Shown: positions 1 to 11,781 of the stretch, piece by piece
Layout of the letters: each line of letters begins with the position of its first letter
Position numbering within the stretch: the stretch's first letter is position 1
Assembly: GCA_021234155.1 (NCBI GenBank)
Contig: JAJEKV010000025.1
Location: 14,772,815-14,836,814 of the forward strand
Direction: 5' to 3'
Source: Isoetes taiwanensis
Lineage: Eukaryota > Streptophyta > Lycopodiopsida > Isoetales > Isoetaceae
DNA length: 64,000 nucleotides
Translations under genes and position numbers: made by a program
The notes under the pieces: model-generated
The model's database searches: none
What the model saw: the letters and a program-made list of their open reading frames with translations, nothing else
Told to the model about the DNA's origin: nothing

Positions 1-11
1 GGGAGGATATT

Positions 12-833
12 ATGGATAACATCATGTTCTCTTGGAAGTATACTGAGAATATGAGAGATCTATGCTACAAGCCATTTTACATATTTGCCCAAGAAAACGA
101 GGAGATATGTCCATGTTCAATACCTCAACTAAGCAAATTTGTTGACCCTGATATTGGACACATCAGAACCACAGACATTTATGTGGTACAGAACAAACAC
201 CTCAGGAACATGCTGCAGCAGGGCCTAAATCATATCCCAAATAAAAGCCTGGAATGGAAAGAGTTCAAGGTAGAACTGGAATCCAGCATATAGAAGATAT
301 TTGAATTACATAAATTCACCTATCCACATATTCTTGATGCGGATAAAACATTAGTGACAGAATTAGTGACTAAAAGAGCATCACATAATATAAGGATGGC
401 CTTCAAAAGTGACAGTAATAGGAAGTTTCCTTTAAATGATGGATCTGTCATTAAGAGCATTGAATGGCTCTGTAAATACTTTTATGTAGCTGGGGTAGAC
501 AAGGCCACAAATAATCCAGCATTCATTTGCCCAAAGCATATACGAGAAATGGCACATAAGAGGCTCAGCAGCAAAGACTTCAGAGAAGTAAACATTGACC
601 AAATAGCAGTCATCTGGAAAGTTAAAAAGGAAATGCAGGCAATCATGCCATATATTGAATACAGTTCTGAGAAACTACCATACTTACTGGGCATATACAA
701 AGCACATAAGAGAGAATACCGCTGGATCACCAATGCACATGGCACGGTGTACACGGAATTCTCACAAATCATCACTGCTGCTCTTAATATGATCATTGAT
801 ATGTGGCCAAACATAGCCAGGAAATTATGTTAG
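12..833 (+). pseudogene. Penelope-like reverse transcriptase, N-terminal part, one nonsense codon
   Basis: One reading frame runs from 12 to 833 and is broken only by a TAG at 291-293. Before the stop it has a segment of the type DPDIGHIRTTDI followed by a NKHLRNMLQQG-like stretch. After it come GVDKATNNPAFICPKHI (about 499-549) and KLPYLLGIYKAHK (about 672-710). A DKA.NN..F.C block followed by a PYL.G..K.HK block is what I recall from the N-terminal region of Penelope-like RTs and related animal and plant elements. The catalytic YxDD region and the GIY-YIG endonuclease are absent: the frame stops at 831-833 and similarity is lost near 927, where the duplicated block begins. The coding part is otherwise clean, with few indels, so it may be a fairly young insertion truncated at the duplication boundary. 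Family placement is from motif memory only; another RT class is possible. Confidence 0.5.
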
Positions 834-927
834 AAATTCTGTAATATGTTCCCTGGAAGGATCAATCCAAATTGGATGGTTGCATCCATATTTGACGTTA
901 TATTGAACCTCCCTGCCCAAATAACAG

Positions 928-1760
928 TTTAGAACCCGATAATATCCCTCGCCACCTGGAATGACCTAAAAGCAAAAGTAAAGCCTTCCAGCTCAAGCAC
1001 TTGGGCAAAATCCATAGTTCCATATCGATCCTATTGCGTAAAACATGTTTCTCGCCTCCTAAAAGGCCTTTGTCTTGGCCAAGTAATCTCTACTTTCGTT
1101 TTGTGGTCGATATAAGGATATTCATCTCCCAACCTTACTTTTGTTGTGGCACCGGGTCTGCAGCCTTTAAAAGTTTGCTAGAAGGAAAGTGAGTTGGCTG
1201 GTTCTCGCTAGAATGTCGCGAGAGCATGGGTGCATATAGGTCCAAACCCAAGAAGATCACCAACACTTGAGGCAGTAATTTGATGCTTGCTTCATGAGCA
1301 ACTCCGGGATGGGGCTACGAAACATATTAAAATGGCACACTACTAGCTTACAGATCAATCCAATGCTCATATGAGGTCCATAATGCTACATGCATATACA
1401 TTTGATCATGGAAGAATGATAGCTTCCATTCACATGGGTGCACATCACCTCTGCATTGAGACGCATGTGATAGATTCGAGAGGCACACGAGGACATGCTC
1501 GTTATTGTTGCCAACGGGAGCCATGGAAGATGAATGCCAAATTTGTCTAGCATTCGACCATATCTGGGCATGCTATATTGCATTAGTCCCGCCTAACCAA
1601 CCACTATATGTGCCGTTAGATATGACCTCAATGGGCTTGTTGAGTCATATCTTCAAGAGATCATGGACACGTACACTGGATATGTCCTCCCAAGACGACA
1701 TTGACATGTACACTAATATGAAATATCAAGATCACGGCATCATGCTTATTATCGCCAAGG
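928..1760 (+). pseudogene. LINE 3' end: RT C-terminus and zinc-knuckle tail (copy 1)
   Basis: This is the duplicate of 42963-43780 and is heavily frameshifted. Readable pieces correspond to the region after the RT palm of plant LINEs: a FHIRSYCRK-like segment, then the conserved tail around 1510-1600 with GAMEDECQICLAFDHIW (compare the CxxC...GxxEDExHxxFxC tails of non-LTR elements). The catalytic RT motifs are missing because the block starts downstream of them. Copy 2 continues leftwards into RT sequence, so the breakpoint at 927/928 cut the element. Confidence 0.6.
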
Positions 1761-2839
1761 TTTTTTCAAGCAATAATACACTTGTTATTCTCTTTGTTTT
1801 AGGGTCCCATAGGTCAATTGGTCTCCATGGATGATAAGGAATCATATCTTCAAGAGATCATGGATACTGCATCGGATATGTCCTCCCATTACCGACGCAC
1901 ATGCATGTACCTAATATGTACAATTTGTAGAGCATGCTTATTAATGCCAAGGTTTTTCATTCAAGTAGTAATATATTTTATTGTTGTCTTTATTTGGGAC
2001 ATACATTGCACGATAAATGTTAATTGTGAGTTCTTGGCATACACCACAAAATGAAGATGACTCACGGATGCTACAAAGCTGCCATGCTCATGATCACAAA
2101 ACAAGAACAAGAAAAAACAAATATGTACAAAGAGGAAGGTAACATGGCCAAATGAGGGCTCTCCAAATTTGAGATAAAACACAGTACATCACAAGACGCC
2201 CGATCTAATATAGTGTAGACCGCAAATGGAGCCCTACATCTATCTAAATCTAAGCCATATACTTAAGTTAACCCCAAACATGCCAAGTGTCGCCGGGCCA
2301 CCATCGACACTTAACGTGTACAATGTTAACCACTAGGTGGTTAACAACGCCTCCTCTAAAAGTTTTTAGCACAAAAATAATATACGGACTTTTATAAAAC
2401 AAGTCCGACAATTACAACATGGTGCTAAAAATATAGGGCATAAATGATGGTAATGGTTGGGTTGTGTCAGCCATAAAAAGATCTTCATAAATGCATTGAC
2501 GAAAAAGATCCGAAGGAATGTCGATGCGAACGTGGATCATAGGAACTGGGGCAAGAAAAAACATGAAGACCATCCCCTTATATCATGGGTAAGTCCATTT
2601 GAACAATTAATGCCCAAAAGATTGCTTAAAACAATTGTTATAGAGGGCCTTCAAAACTAAGCGTGTCCCATAGGTCAATTGGTCTCCATGGACGCTAAAA
2701 ACCTATTATATTCTACTATAAAGGCATCCCCGTGATCGGCCATATAAAAGTTGAATATATTTGGAACAGAAAAATGGCGGAACTTTTTTACACAAATATG
2801 GTCGGGCATGGTGTGACCATGAGCATTTTGTTTTGTTTT

Positions 2840-2870
<31 letters not shown>

Positions 2871-4033
2871 TGGTGGGCACATTTGCACAAACAAGAGTTG
2901 AGAAATTTTGAAGCAATTCTAGAGTGTCTACGTTGATGCGATAAGAAATTTGTGCATGTGGATGGGCTTAAAATCGTTGGATTTGATCGACAATCACAAA
3001 AAATTAATGGAAATTCCAGCATGTGTTGGGAAGTTATGCCGGCGTTGGGAAAGCTACAACGGGGCAGAGTTCTTGAAGAAAACGGCGGTAGGCGAGTTCT
3101 TGAAGAAACAAAACGGAGTATTTTCTATGATGGAAGATTGGCTATCTTTGAGCGCCGCGGATTGGCAAATATGCCGAATACCTCTAATATCGACTTACGA
3201 TGGTTCATGCCACAACGCTCAAAATTTCCTCCCGTAGCATCGTCTCAAGGCATATTTTACCGCCGTGTTTTAGGTTCGATGGTCGATTTTGGCTAGGGTT
3301 TCGCTGAGAGGTTTCACTGAGACATCGCTGGGTAGTGATGCCGAAGCCCAAATATATATCGGGGCATAAAATAGTGCACTGCTTTGCTTTGAAACGAAAG
3401 CTATCCGAAAAGGCAACTACGGCAAAAGAACTCAGAAATCCTTTTGCAACCGGGCGGTTAGGCAAAGAACCGCAAATAAGTATCGGTGTCATTATTTTTA
3501 TCATTTTGATGCTTCTTTCTATTTTGGAACGATTCATTCTTATGCCTTCTACCGATGTGATTGGGTAAACCTTTGTTGCGTAGAACTTCATCCTAAATCC
3601 ATCTTTCTTTCTTTTTTTGTTTTACGCCGTTAAGAAAGGCCACATATATGGACCTCAAGGGTCGATCTTCCGCAGCGATAGTGGGAGGGGGGAGATGTAG
3701 TAGTTTACTTGGTGACATCTATTTTTAGTTTTGGGACTCTCTAACCCATATCGGAATGGCGGCATCTTTTCCTAGGCACTATGGGCGACGATTTTCATCA
3801 ATACACTAGTCGTTAGCTTCCCGGCCCGCACTCTTGATCGATTTCACAGGTTTGATTTTGTTTGTACCAAAATTATGTTGCATTTTTACCATTTATATAA
3901 GTGCGCTATTACGCATATTTAGTAGCTACCTAGAGTCCTTAATGCAAACAGGCATTTGGATTTCTTTTTCTCTCACCTTATTTAAAAAGAGATTGGTTCT
4001 TGACTATAGACATGGTGCCAACTTTGCTTTCGA
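1761..4033. other. Non-coding, decayed repeat sequence of the duplicated block
   Basis: I found no gene I can name. The phrase CCCATAGGTCAATTGGTCTCCATGGA occurs at about 1805 and 2667 (also 39838, 43868 and 44750), which looks like the tail of a dispersed element. A frame at 2952-3296 with TKRSIFYDGRLAIFERRG is conserved in part in copy 2 (about 45010-45330) but carries indels there. It could be an old transposon ORF. A T-run sits at 2846-2871. Confidence 0.5.
2846..2871. repeat. Poly-T tract, 26 T in copy 1 (19 T in copy 2 at 44920-44938)
   Basis: An uninterrupted T run follows TTTTGTTTTGTTTTGTTTAG and precedes GGTGGGCACATTTGC. The same context is present in copy 2 with seven fewer T. It could be the reverse-complemented poly-A tail of an old retroposon on the minus strand; I see no target-site duplication that proves it. 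Confidence 0.6.
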
Positions 4034-4397
4034 GAGGTGCTTGTAAGATGAAGCTTCCCCTCCAAGCATGGAGACAAGATCCAAGATGGTTTTGATTTGG
4101 CTGAAGCCATCAATGCCCATCTCTCCCCAAGCATTCATGTTTTTGCCATTGATCCAAATACAAAGTATGTTCTTGTCAAGACCGCTTTGGTTTCGATTAA
4201 CATAAGTATTAGCATATTGTGGAATAATGTTCTCTCGATTTTTAATTTATGCGTGTCCTTTAATGCCGATGTGCCCCGCTTCCCCTTCATATGACTATTT
4301 TCTCCCAGATGGTGTCTTAGAGATCAAGAATAATTTTTCTCCAAATGAGATCACTTAGCACATCCGAGAGTTTCCTCGAATGCTGGAAAGCCTAGAG
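4034..4397 (+). pseudogene. tRNA pseudouridine synthase (TruA/PUS1 type) fragment, copy 1
   Basis: Two exon-like pieces match the plant TruA family. The first (about 4034-4164) encodes MKLPLQAW, then DGFDLAEAINAHLSPSI and VFAI, the segment after the catalytic aspartate region. It ends at a GTATGT donor at 4165. The second (about 4255-4397) encodes SFNA, then YDYFLPDGVLEIKNN and HIREFPRMLESLE, ending at GTGACA. The acceptor of piece 2 reads GCGTG here but GCAGG in copy 2. A TAG interrupts the line between NEIT and HIREF in both copies. The upstream catalytic exon and the C-terminal domain were not found. Family TruA proteins run 350-500 residues, so only about 85 codons survive. Identification is from motifs recalled, and I consider it likely. 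Confidence 0.6.
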
Positions 4398-6044
4398 GTG
4401 ACATTTTTTTTTTGCTCATGTTTTGATAAGCTTGCATCTTTAAATATCTTTCAGATCTAAATCTTATTGCGCTTTCAATATTTGCATCTCTTGAGTCAAC
4501 TCACATTGCTTCCCTTGTCTTCTTCCCCATATTGTCATGATTGTTGAGATAACATGAAGGGACATGATTCACTTGAAGATCAAGACTTCCTTGACACTTA
4601 AAGCATAAAACTTTCCGTAGCTAAGCTTTTGATGCTTTGTTCATATCATGCTCCTTGTCGTGGACAATGTGAGAACATATTTCACTTGAAGCTGAAGACT
4701 GACAGAAGGCATCAACTACATGAAGCTAAAGAGTTAGCTTTATGGCTCTTCTACATATTTAATATATATCCATAACTTATCCTTTCTGCTCCATTATCAT
4801 GGACATCATAGGTGTAGTCTGAGATTTATGAACTCATTTAATTGGTTTAGCATTGCTAAAGGCTACAAAGATAAAGGAGGAAGAATTAACTATCTTGGTT
4901 TGTCTTGATGTGGTAACCTTAGTTGTTGCAGGGCATGAGCAGAATTTCACAGACGAGGAATATTTATGGCTTGCATTACTTTATATTCTATATAAATGGT
5001 CAAACACTAACATTTCTGACATGAATTTGATGGAATAGTTTTAAAGTAGTTATTACGGAAAAAAAACGAACGGCGGAGAAGGCATGAACAAAACGTCATA
5101 CTTCTATTTACCTGCTTGGTTATATACACATGGTACTCCCCCGATTTGCAAGAAGCAAGAGAATAAAGATGTGCATCGTGACTTCATTAATACAAACTTC
5201 TACAAAAGTTCAACGTGTTTTGTTAAATTGAACGCTCTATCTATTCTATCTATCTATGGATTAAAGAAGATTGTTTAAATGCCCCACTATTGTATTCTAT
5301 GCAATAATGATATTATTTTGTAATGGGAAAAAAAATGTTTTGCTTTTTCTTTTCCGCATAGGTATGCTAGAATAATGGAGTAGCCAAAATTAGCTAGGCC
5401 ACTAGATTAAGGGGTTTGCCAACAAACATGTTCACATCTTTGTCATGTGCCTAGCTATTGTTGCCAATGTGACTCAAACTTTAATTAATGTTCACATTTT
5501 CACAAAGTTGATAAATAAACATGCCATGAATATGGGAACTTATACCTCGCCCTGATGTAAGTATGACATTCAAAAACATAATCATCATAGGATATTGCAA
5601 CAAATAATTTATTAGTGCAACATGTTCATGATTTCTCGAGGGATGGGGATTTCGGATGATCTACTGCAAAGTGTCGTTGCATTGTACTAGAGAGTCCATG
5701 TTTCAGGAGATTCCAATGTCTTTGCTAAGCATTTGGAAGATAAAAACTACAGTTGAGTATGCCTGGAAAGACACCAAAATTAGAGTAGAAAAAGTTTTAT
5801 AATAATATGATAAAACAGAAATTTCTAAATCTATTTGGAAAATATATATACTACTGAGATGCAATTTTAGCCTAAAGAGTTCAGGTCCTTAGGTAGAGGC
5901 TCACAATCTAACTTAGTAAACGTTCAAAACACGTACAGAAATCCAACATAACTCTACACAAGGTCCTTAGGTAGAGGCTCACAATCTAACTTAGTAAACG
6001 CTCAAACACGCAAAATCCAACATAACTCTACACAAAGATGTTTC
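4398..6044. other. Intergenic/intron-like sequence between TruA fragment and next ORF
   Basis: AT-rich, well conserved with copy 2 (46486-48090). It includes two short open frames, 4853-5038 and 5084-5278, present in both copies at nearly the same length (for example the stretch GHEQNFTDEEYLWLALLY after a TTGTTGCAG acceptor-like site at about 4925-4931). That stretch could be another decayed exon of the TruA-type gene or of an element. I do not recognise it. Confidence 0.4.
5883..6036 (+). repeat. Local tandem duplication, period 78 bp, copy 1 only
   Basis: The phrase AGGTCCTTAGGTAGAGGCTC and the following sequence to ACTCTACACA occur at 5883 and again at 5961. Copy 2 of the large duplication has it once (from about 47990), so this arose, or was collapsed in copy 2, after the block was copied. 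Confidence 0.9.
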
Positions 6045-6353
6045 TCATGCAAATAAGACAATAAAACCTTGAGTTTGAATTACATACCGTTGTCCGCCTA
6101 TTTTTCTCGCCAATCCCGACGCTCTTTTGTTGGCTTTCGCCATGGAGTATCGTGCTAAGAATTGAGCAACCGGCCCATCTATATTCATCGGTTCTCTAAG
6201 TTCGCCTTTCCGAGCTTGGTTCATTTTCATGCAATGTTCAAAGCGTGGTATAATCAAGTATCTTGCACAGATGTCTCTCGCCAAAGAACAAGCGAATTCA
6301 TTGTTACAAAGCATACTCACAATTGACAAAAAGCACCATCTCTTTTGCCTCAT
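6045..6353 (-). CDS. Unrecognised 102-codon open frame, possible exon or element remnant
   Basis: A frame of 102 codons rich in Arg/Lys, with MNIDGPVAQFLARYSMAK in its second half and two Cys near the start. I do not recognise a family. The matching stretch in copy 2 (about 48100-48380) is interrupted by small indels, so it is open only in copy 1. It lies antisense to the other genes of the block. It might be a single exon, a transposon fragment or chance; no promoter or splice signal decides it. Confidence 0.25.
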   Translation of the reverse strand: MRQKRWCFLSIVSMLCNNEFACSLARDICARYLIIPRFEHCMKMNQARKGELREPMNIDGPVAQFLARYSMAKANKRASGLARKIGGQRYVIQTQGFIVLFA

Positions 6354-8404
6354 ATTGCCTTCATACCACTACATGCAAAAGGCTGGCGGTCCACATTGAT
6401 CGTAAAACACCGATCGATGTCTGGCTTCCTACTACCAAATGATAGCCCTAATGTTCAAAATGGCATACAATCACTAGACGGTTTAGGACAACTTTGATTG
6501 CGAAGACCGCCCTCAATATTAATACAATAAACATCATAACAAAATGTAGTAATGTCTCCACATTGAAGGACAATGGTCAGTAAGTTAAGTTGACACTAGC
6601 CAAAAGTTTATACAAGAAGAGCCGGAAAGAATGTAATGTAAAAAATGTATTTGAGTCCATTAGCATTTTATTCAATGTATTTTCGGTTGAATTAAACGCC
6701 AATTCTTGTGGAAACTTTATCTACTCCCTCAACTATATGCTTATACCGCATGGGGTTTACCATTCAATACCAAAATCTTTTGGTATATTGGGCGACATAT
6801 AAATGTACTCACTTACATGCGAAAGAAATTATCTACAAACTTTGGCATTATCCATGAGGAAAATTAATATTTATCCAAACCACTAACCTCGAAGCTCCAG
6901 AGCAATCTTGGACACATCCTTGCATTGATTCCCACCCCCGCCTTTAGCACAAGAAAATCATAATCGAACCAGCAACCCTTATCCTCTTAAATATGTGAAA
7001 GATTAACCCTTCCTTCTAACATCATCATCATCATCATACCTGTGAATATAATTTTGCTTATGTATTGATTCAATTGCTAACATACTTTGTGCAACCTAAA
7101 ATCGCCCTCATCTTCGCTTAGTGTATCTTTTCGCAGATTAGCGAGTCATCATATCATTTGCCGGTAGATATTCCATAATAAGTTAAAGATGTTACGATCT
7201 TGGAAGGAATAATAGAGTTTAACAATGCAAGTAATGTTAGCCTCTCGCCAATAAATTGCTCGGCTCTTACATGTTCTACCCGGATATTACAAGATTGTTA
7301 TAAAGATGTGGTTTCACAAATCTAACAACGAAAACGATTAAATCACAAATCTAAGTTGCTAGAAGATCTAAGGGCTATATAATCCGCACAAAATCACCTT
7401 TTGAAACCGGGCTTGCCTTGCAACCGATCGATTGCTTGCTTGCCAAAATGTTTGATGAGTGAAACCCATTGCTTGTTTGATGCATGCAGCCGCTTTGCTT
7501 CTTGCCGCGCCGCCACTGGTTGGAAATATCCCCGATCTAGAACACACGAGACCGCCAGGTTCACAGCAACAAAGGGTTGGAGTACCATCAAAGATATCCC
7601 AAGTATATTCCAAAGATATACCTAGGATATGCCACAAACCCACATAAGCGAGGGTTTGCCCCTAAGGGCAACCCAAAAAAAAATTCAAAATTGGATGTAT
7701 GATTATATATGGTTTGATAGCAAGGAAATATATCACCAATCTTGCCAAGTATTTATTGTATGATTCTTATTCATGTTCAATATAAAAAGAACAACCCTAT
7801 ATCATATCAATACATAATGTGCTATGTATGGAACTCTATACATGCATATATCCACGTCATTGAAGGCTGCAAAGCTTACCGTTAAATACGTGCAAGAGAG
7901 CGACATGTATATGTGCAAGATAAGTTCACTACCTCGATCTAACAAACTGACATTTGTCATATGATTTTTCGTCTTCCCAAACAAAAGATAGAATGGGGAG
8001 AATAAAAGATGGGTGCACCCGTCCTTTGATCTAACAAACTTCTAACAAACTGAAAGGGATCATTTGTCATCTCACTTTCTCTCTTGATTTTCATTCTTCC
8101 CCAAACAAAAGATAGAATGGGGAGAATAAAAGATGGGTGCATTAACTAATTCTCTAAGAGACGTCCTTTGACTCACAAACTTGCTCTATGTTTTATAAGT
8201 TGTATCCTTTCTAAGCACAATGGGCAATTCATTCATAAGTGGCGCATTGGATAGAGATATTGTTCTTGGAACTCAAAATTTGTTGTCTAGTAGCTTGTAT
8301 GTAATTCTTGTAAGCTCCATATCTAAAACCACATAGCCACAATATCTAGCATTCACCCTCACAACTATTGAACGTGGCATTTCGAGCCTAAACTAGAAGT
8401 CTTT
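6354..8404. other. Non-coding sequence of the duplicated block
   Basis: AT-rich and without convincing coding. It has a (CAT)n run near 7021-7036 and a tandem repeat near 7940-8145. Copy 2 (about 48380-50800) aligns throughout but with many small differences in CG, CAG and CTG contexts. Confidence 0.5.
7978..8145 (+). repeat. Tandem duplication, period 124 bp, copy 1 only
   Basis: CAAACAAAAGATAGAATGGG, followed by GAGAATAAAAGATGGGTGCA, occurs at 7978 and 8102. Copy 2 has a single occurrence at about 50038. Confidence 0.85.
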
Positions 8405-11400
8405 TCTTACTCTTGTTTTAACCTTTTGTTGAGGTACTTAACTACTACAAATGGCATTCTGTCAACTGATATTGTAATTGGGTTCTGAAACACCAGCAGC
8501 AACGGCTTCTTCAAACCTTGGATTTTGGCAATGTCTTGAAACTGCCAATGTTGAAATACATGTTGCAACACTGGATCCTTTTCCACAAGCAAATATGCAC
8601 CAACACTTTCTCATCCGTACCGGATCTCAACTAGCAGCTTAATGAGCCCATCAAATGGGGGGCGTGGTTCACCTGCAAATATCTGTCAGTAAAGACAGGC
8701 AAGGCAGTGCATATTTATCACGTTATTTCAGTGGACATATAGTCCTTAGTCTACCGGGTTGTGGTTGCCAAATCCAGAATAAAGCTATATCCAAGATACT
8801 GCTCCATGCAAATGGGCATTTGAGCTTGTTAAGTTAATATATCTCTAAATTTTGGACTCTATGTTGAAGAACTAAATAAGCCCATATCCAAGTTGGCACT
8901 GCAAAATGGGCATTTGAGCTTGCTAATGTCTAGATATCTCTAAAATAGTAGACTATGTTGAAGAACTAAATAAACGAAAGCAAGAATAGAAACAATTCCG
9001 AACTCTGCACCATCTTTTTATCCCCTATTTTAAGCTGTATCTCTCCAACTACACATCAGGACAAAGAAGATCCTAAAGCTAAGAAACGACATGCTCGTCT
9101 CAGATAAGACACCAGTTTTCACTGGGAGAGTTATTGTGAAACATTACAAGCACTTCCATTCTTGACTTATGCATAAACAGACTAACCAGCATTTCTGGAT
9201 CGAACTTTGTGTCATTTACATCACCATCTTCAACATGCCAAGCAGAAGGAACATCAACTGAGACCATGCGTGGTGTCTCAACTAGCGGCTTAATGAGCCC
9301 ATCAAATGGGGGGCGTGGTTCACCTGCAAATATCTATCAGTAAAGACAGGCAAGGCAGTGCATATTTATCACGTTATTTCAGTGGACATATAGTTCCTAG
9401 TCTACCGGGTTGTGGTTGCCAAATCCAGAATAAAACTATATCCAAGATACTGCTCCATGCAAATGGGCATTTGAGCTTGTTAAGTTAATATATCTCTAAA
9501 TTTTGGACTCTATGTTGAAGAACTAAATAAGCCCATATCCAAGTTGGCACTGCAAAATGGGCATTTAACGTCTAGATATCTCTAAAATAGTAGACTATGT
9601 TGAAGAACCAAATAAACGAAGCAAGAATAGAAACAATTCCGAACTCTGCACCATTTTTTATCCCCTATTTTAAGCTGAAGATCCTTAAGCTAAGAAAGGA
9701 CATGCTCATCATGAAATGCTAAGATCAGATAAGACACCAGTTTCCACTGGGAGAGTTATTTTGAAACATTACAAGCACTTCCATTCTGACTTATGCATAG
9801 AAACATCTACCATAAAAAGCACAAAATTAAAAGGCAGAGGCATCTTCCACAATGAGAAAGCATGATAGTGTTGCAGAACCAATGTAAATAGCCTTACAAA
9901 GGCAAGATCACTGATTTCAAGTTAAGAAACTAATTCCCAATGTCAATAGTATTTTGCAGATTACACCATGGGACAGATGCATAGGAAAAATGGAGTTGAA
10001 AGTACAAGCAGTAAATCAATATTGGCAAGCTCTTTCTCTTAATAACGCTTATTGTGAATTCACATACCTTTAAATGAAAACACAAATATAGCATCGATAA
10101 CGTGTCAAACTTTAAAGAAAGATTGTGTGGCAACTCGACTGATATAAAATGGACTGATAAGCTGTTCAGCTGCCAAGAAATCGTTTTATCAATAATCTAG
10201 ATAACAAGGGCAGTCTATTAAAATAAGTGCTGAGCATTCTTCATCATAACATCACATTGACCAAAACTTAAAACACAAACTTTGTCCTGTACAACTGTCA
10301 GGTTTAGGTTTTTAATGTTGAAGACTAAAGACATTAGAATGGCTGGTTTCTTGAGAGCAAATTTCGTGAACATAAACATAAAAGTATTGACTTTATCCAA
10401 CTGTGTTGCATGTCTTCACATGCTGCAAGTGTATTATAAGTTATCAGCACACAAGGTTTTAAAGCTCAAATTCCTGTTCATACTCGACCTCCTTGCTCAA
10501 GTAGGAATCGAATCCAAATTTTATGGCCATGACCAAACTTACTGTCATCTAGCTCTTTCTTATGATTAGTGTCATCGAACTGGTTGACCTCAGCAGAAAT
10601 GATCAGGTAACAAAAGCAAGGCATCTCTTATATACTTCATAAAATAACAAATTATAAGTTTTAGGAGATTTCCGCCCACAAAGTAAATAATTTTTGTTTC
10701 CAATTCAAATTAAATCCAGAGAAGGTGAAAAGAAGGAGAACATTTTTATCCTTCCTCCCGCTTTCGATTTCTATGTACATTCACTTGTGGGAACTTTCCT
10801 TTCCTGCTATATGCCAGTTCAGTGGATATAGTAATACTAGGCAGTCATAGCTATCTTTTGCACTTCAAAGTCAAGTTGAAGACATAATGATATCTACTTT
10901 AAAGCCATGAGAATTAAAAAGACCTTCAATGGTTTATTCTGCTCCAAACATGGAATGTGCATTGAGAACCAAAATGAGAACTTACTTGTGTGACAAGGCC
11001 TGCATATCATGATTTTCCAGTTTGTTTGGGGTAACATATGCATGGCTTGTAACCAAAATGATGAAGATGCCGAGCTGCAACCAATCCATCCCCGCCATTG
11101 TTCCAGGGACCACATAGTACAAGGACATGTTTATATTCAGCTACAGGATACACCTGTGAAATGCCAAAAGCGAGTTGGACACAAAATAAGATTGTAAAGG
11201 CAAGTGCCTACTGGAGACAAGGTACTATCAAGTGCTGAGCCGTGAAAGATAGAATAATTCAACGATATTTACATAGTTATAAGTATGTAATAGCTCTGAA
11301 ATAGGTGAAGCAACACTCAAACCTGCAAGCTCCTGCTCAATAAATAGATAGAACATAAGTATGAGAATGAATGACAATAATGTTAAAGTTATTAAAAAAG

Positions 11401-11515
11401 AAGAAGATCAGCTGATCGATGCTAAAAACCCAATGGCCCCATAAGCATTTCATCAATAGAAACTGCAGCAGATTGTGTAATATAAGATACATCGTCGAAA
11501 CTTTGTAGAGCATTC
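8405..11515 (-). pseudogene. PDX3: PDX3-type gene (NAXE domain + pyridoxine 5'-phosphate oxidase), pseudogene, copy 1
   Basis: Minus-strand exons match plant PDX3: an N-terminal NAD(P)H-hydrate epimerase domain fused to PNP/PMP oxidase. Exon 1 (about 11407-11515): SIDEMLMGPLGF. Exon 2 (11294-11332): ELAGLSVASPISE. Exon 3 (10986-11153): [20 protein letters not shown], then [20 protein letters not shown]. Exon 4 (10068-10169): LNSLSVHFISVE, LPHNLSLKFD. Exon 5 (9187-9323): EPRPPFDGLIKPLVE, SVDVPSAWHVEDGD. An oxidase-domain piece follows at 8407-8600 (EKDPVLQ, EAVAAG, VDRMPFVVVKYLNKR). GT-AG borders fit. Lesions: Trp for the conserved Gly in GPGNNGGDG, TGA in exon 3 after KQTGKS, a -1 frameshift before the VIDAIF block in exon 4, altered donor after exon 2, and mixed frames in the oxidase piece. 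Most of the oxidase domain is missing. In plants the intact enzyme makes pyridoxal 5'-phosphate with FMN in plastids; this copy cannot. Confidence 0.85.
8622..9860 (-). repeat. Internal 651-bp tandem duplication inside the PDX3 pseudogene (copy 1)
   Basis: The stretch with GGGGGGCGTGGTTCACCTGC recurs exactly 651 bp apart (about 8655 and 9306). It carries the start of exon 5 and its upstream intron. The lower-coordinate repeat has only the first part of exon 5 (EPRPPFDGLIKLLVE) before sequence diverges. Copy 2 has the same pair at about 51068 and 51719, again 651 bp apart, so the tandem repeat is older than the large duplication. Confidence 0.95.
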
Positions 11516-11781
11516 CTGTGTTTCCAAGGAATTCGTCATATTCTAAATGCCACCAACCCTGTGTTACTTTCTGCTTCTGTTTCTGCGAGCATGTTAATGT
11601 GTTTGTGCATCAACGGGCCGGATAGTTGGCTTTGGGATCGTGCCAACATCCGACGGACAGCAGACAAATATCTGGGCTTTTTCCTAATTTAGATCTTGCC
11701 TTTTTCCCGAAAGCCAGGAATAGAACTGATATTTTAGAACACGGAAAGTGCAGAGTCAGACACAATTACAGAGGTATAAGA

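Noticed and set aside
2675-3022. Minus-strand frames with a poly-lysine run
   Set aside because: By-product of the T-run at 2846-2871.
8655-9488. Two near-identical 60-codon + strand frames at 8655-8837 and 9306-9488 (and 51068-51250, 51719-51901)
   Set aside because: They are antisense to PDX3 exon 5 and its duplicate on the minus strand. Their similarity is explained by the 651-bp tandem repeat.
10282-10569. Plus-strand 95-codon frame (and 52659-52964)
   Set aside because: Lies over PDX3 intron sequence between exons 3 and 4. It is conserved only because the block is duplicated; there is no protein-like conservation signal.
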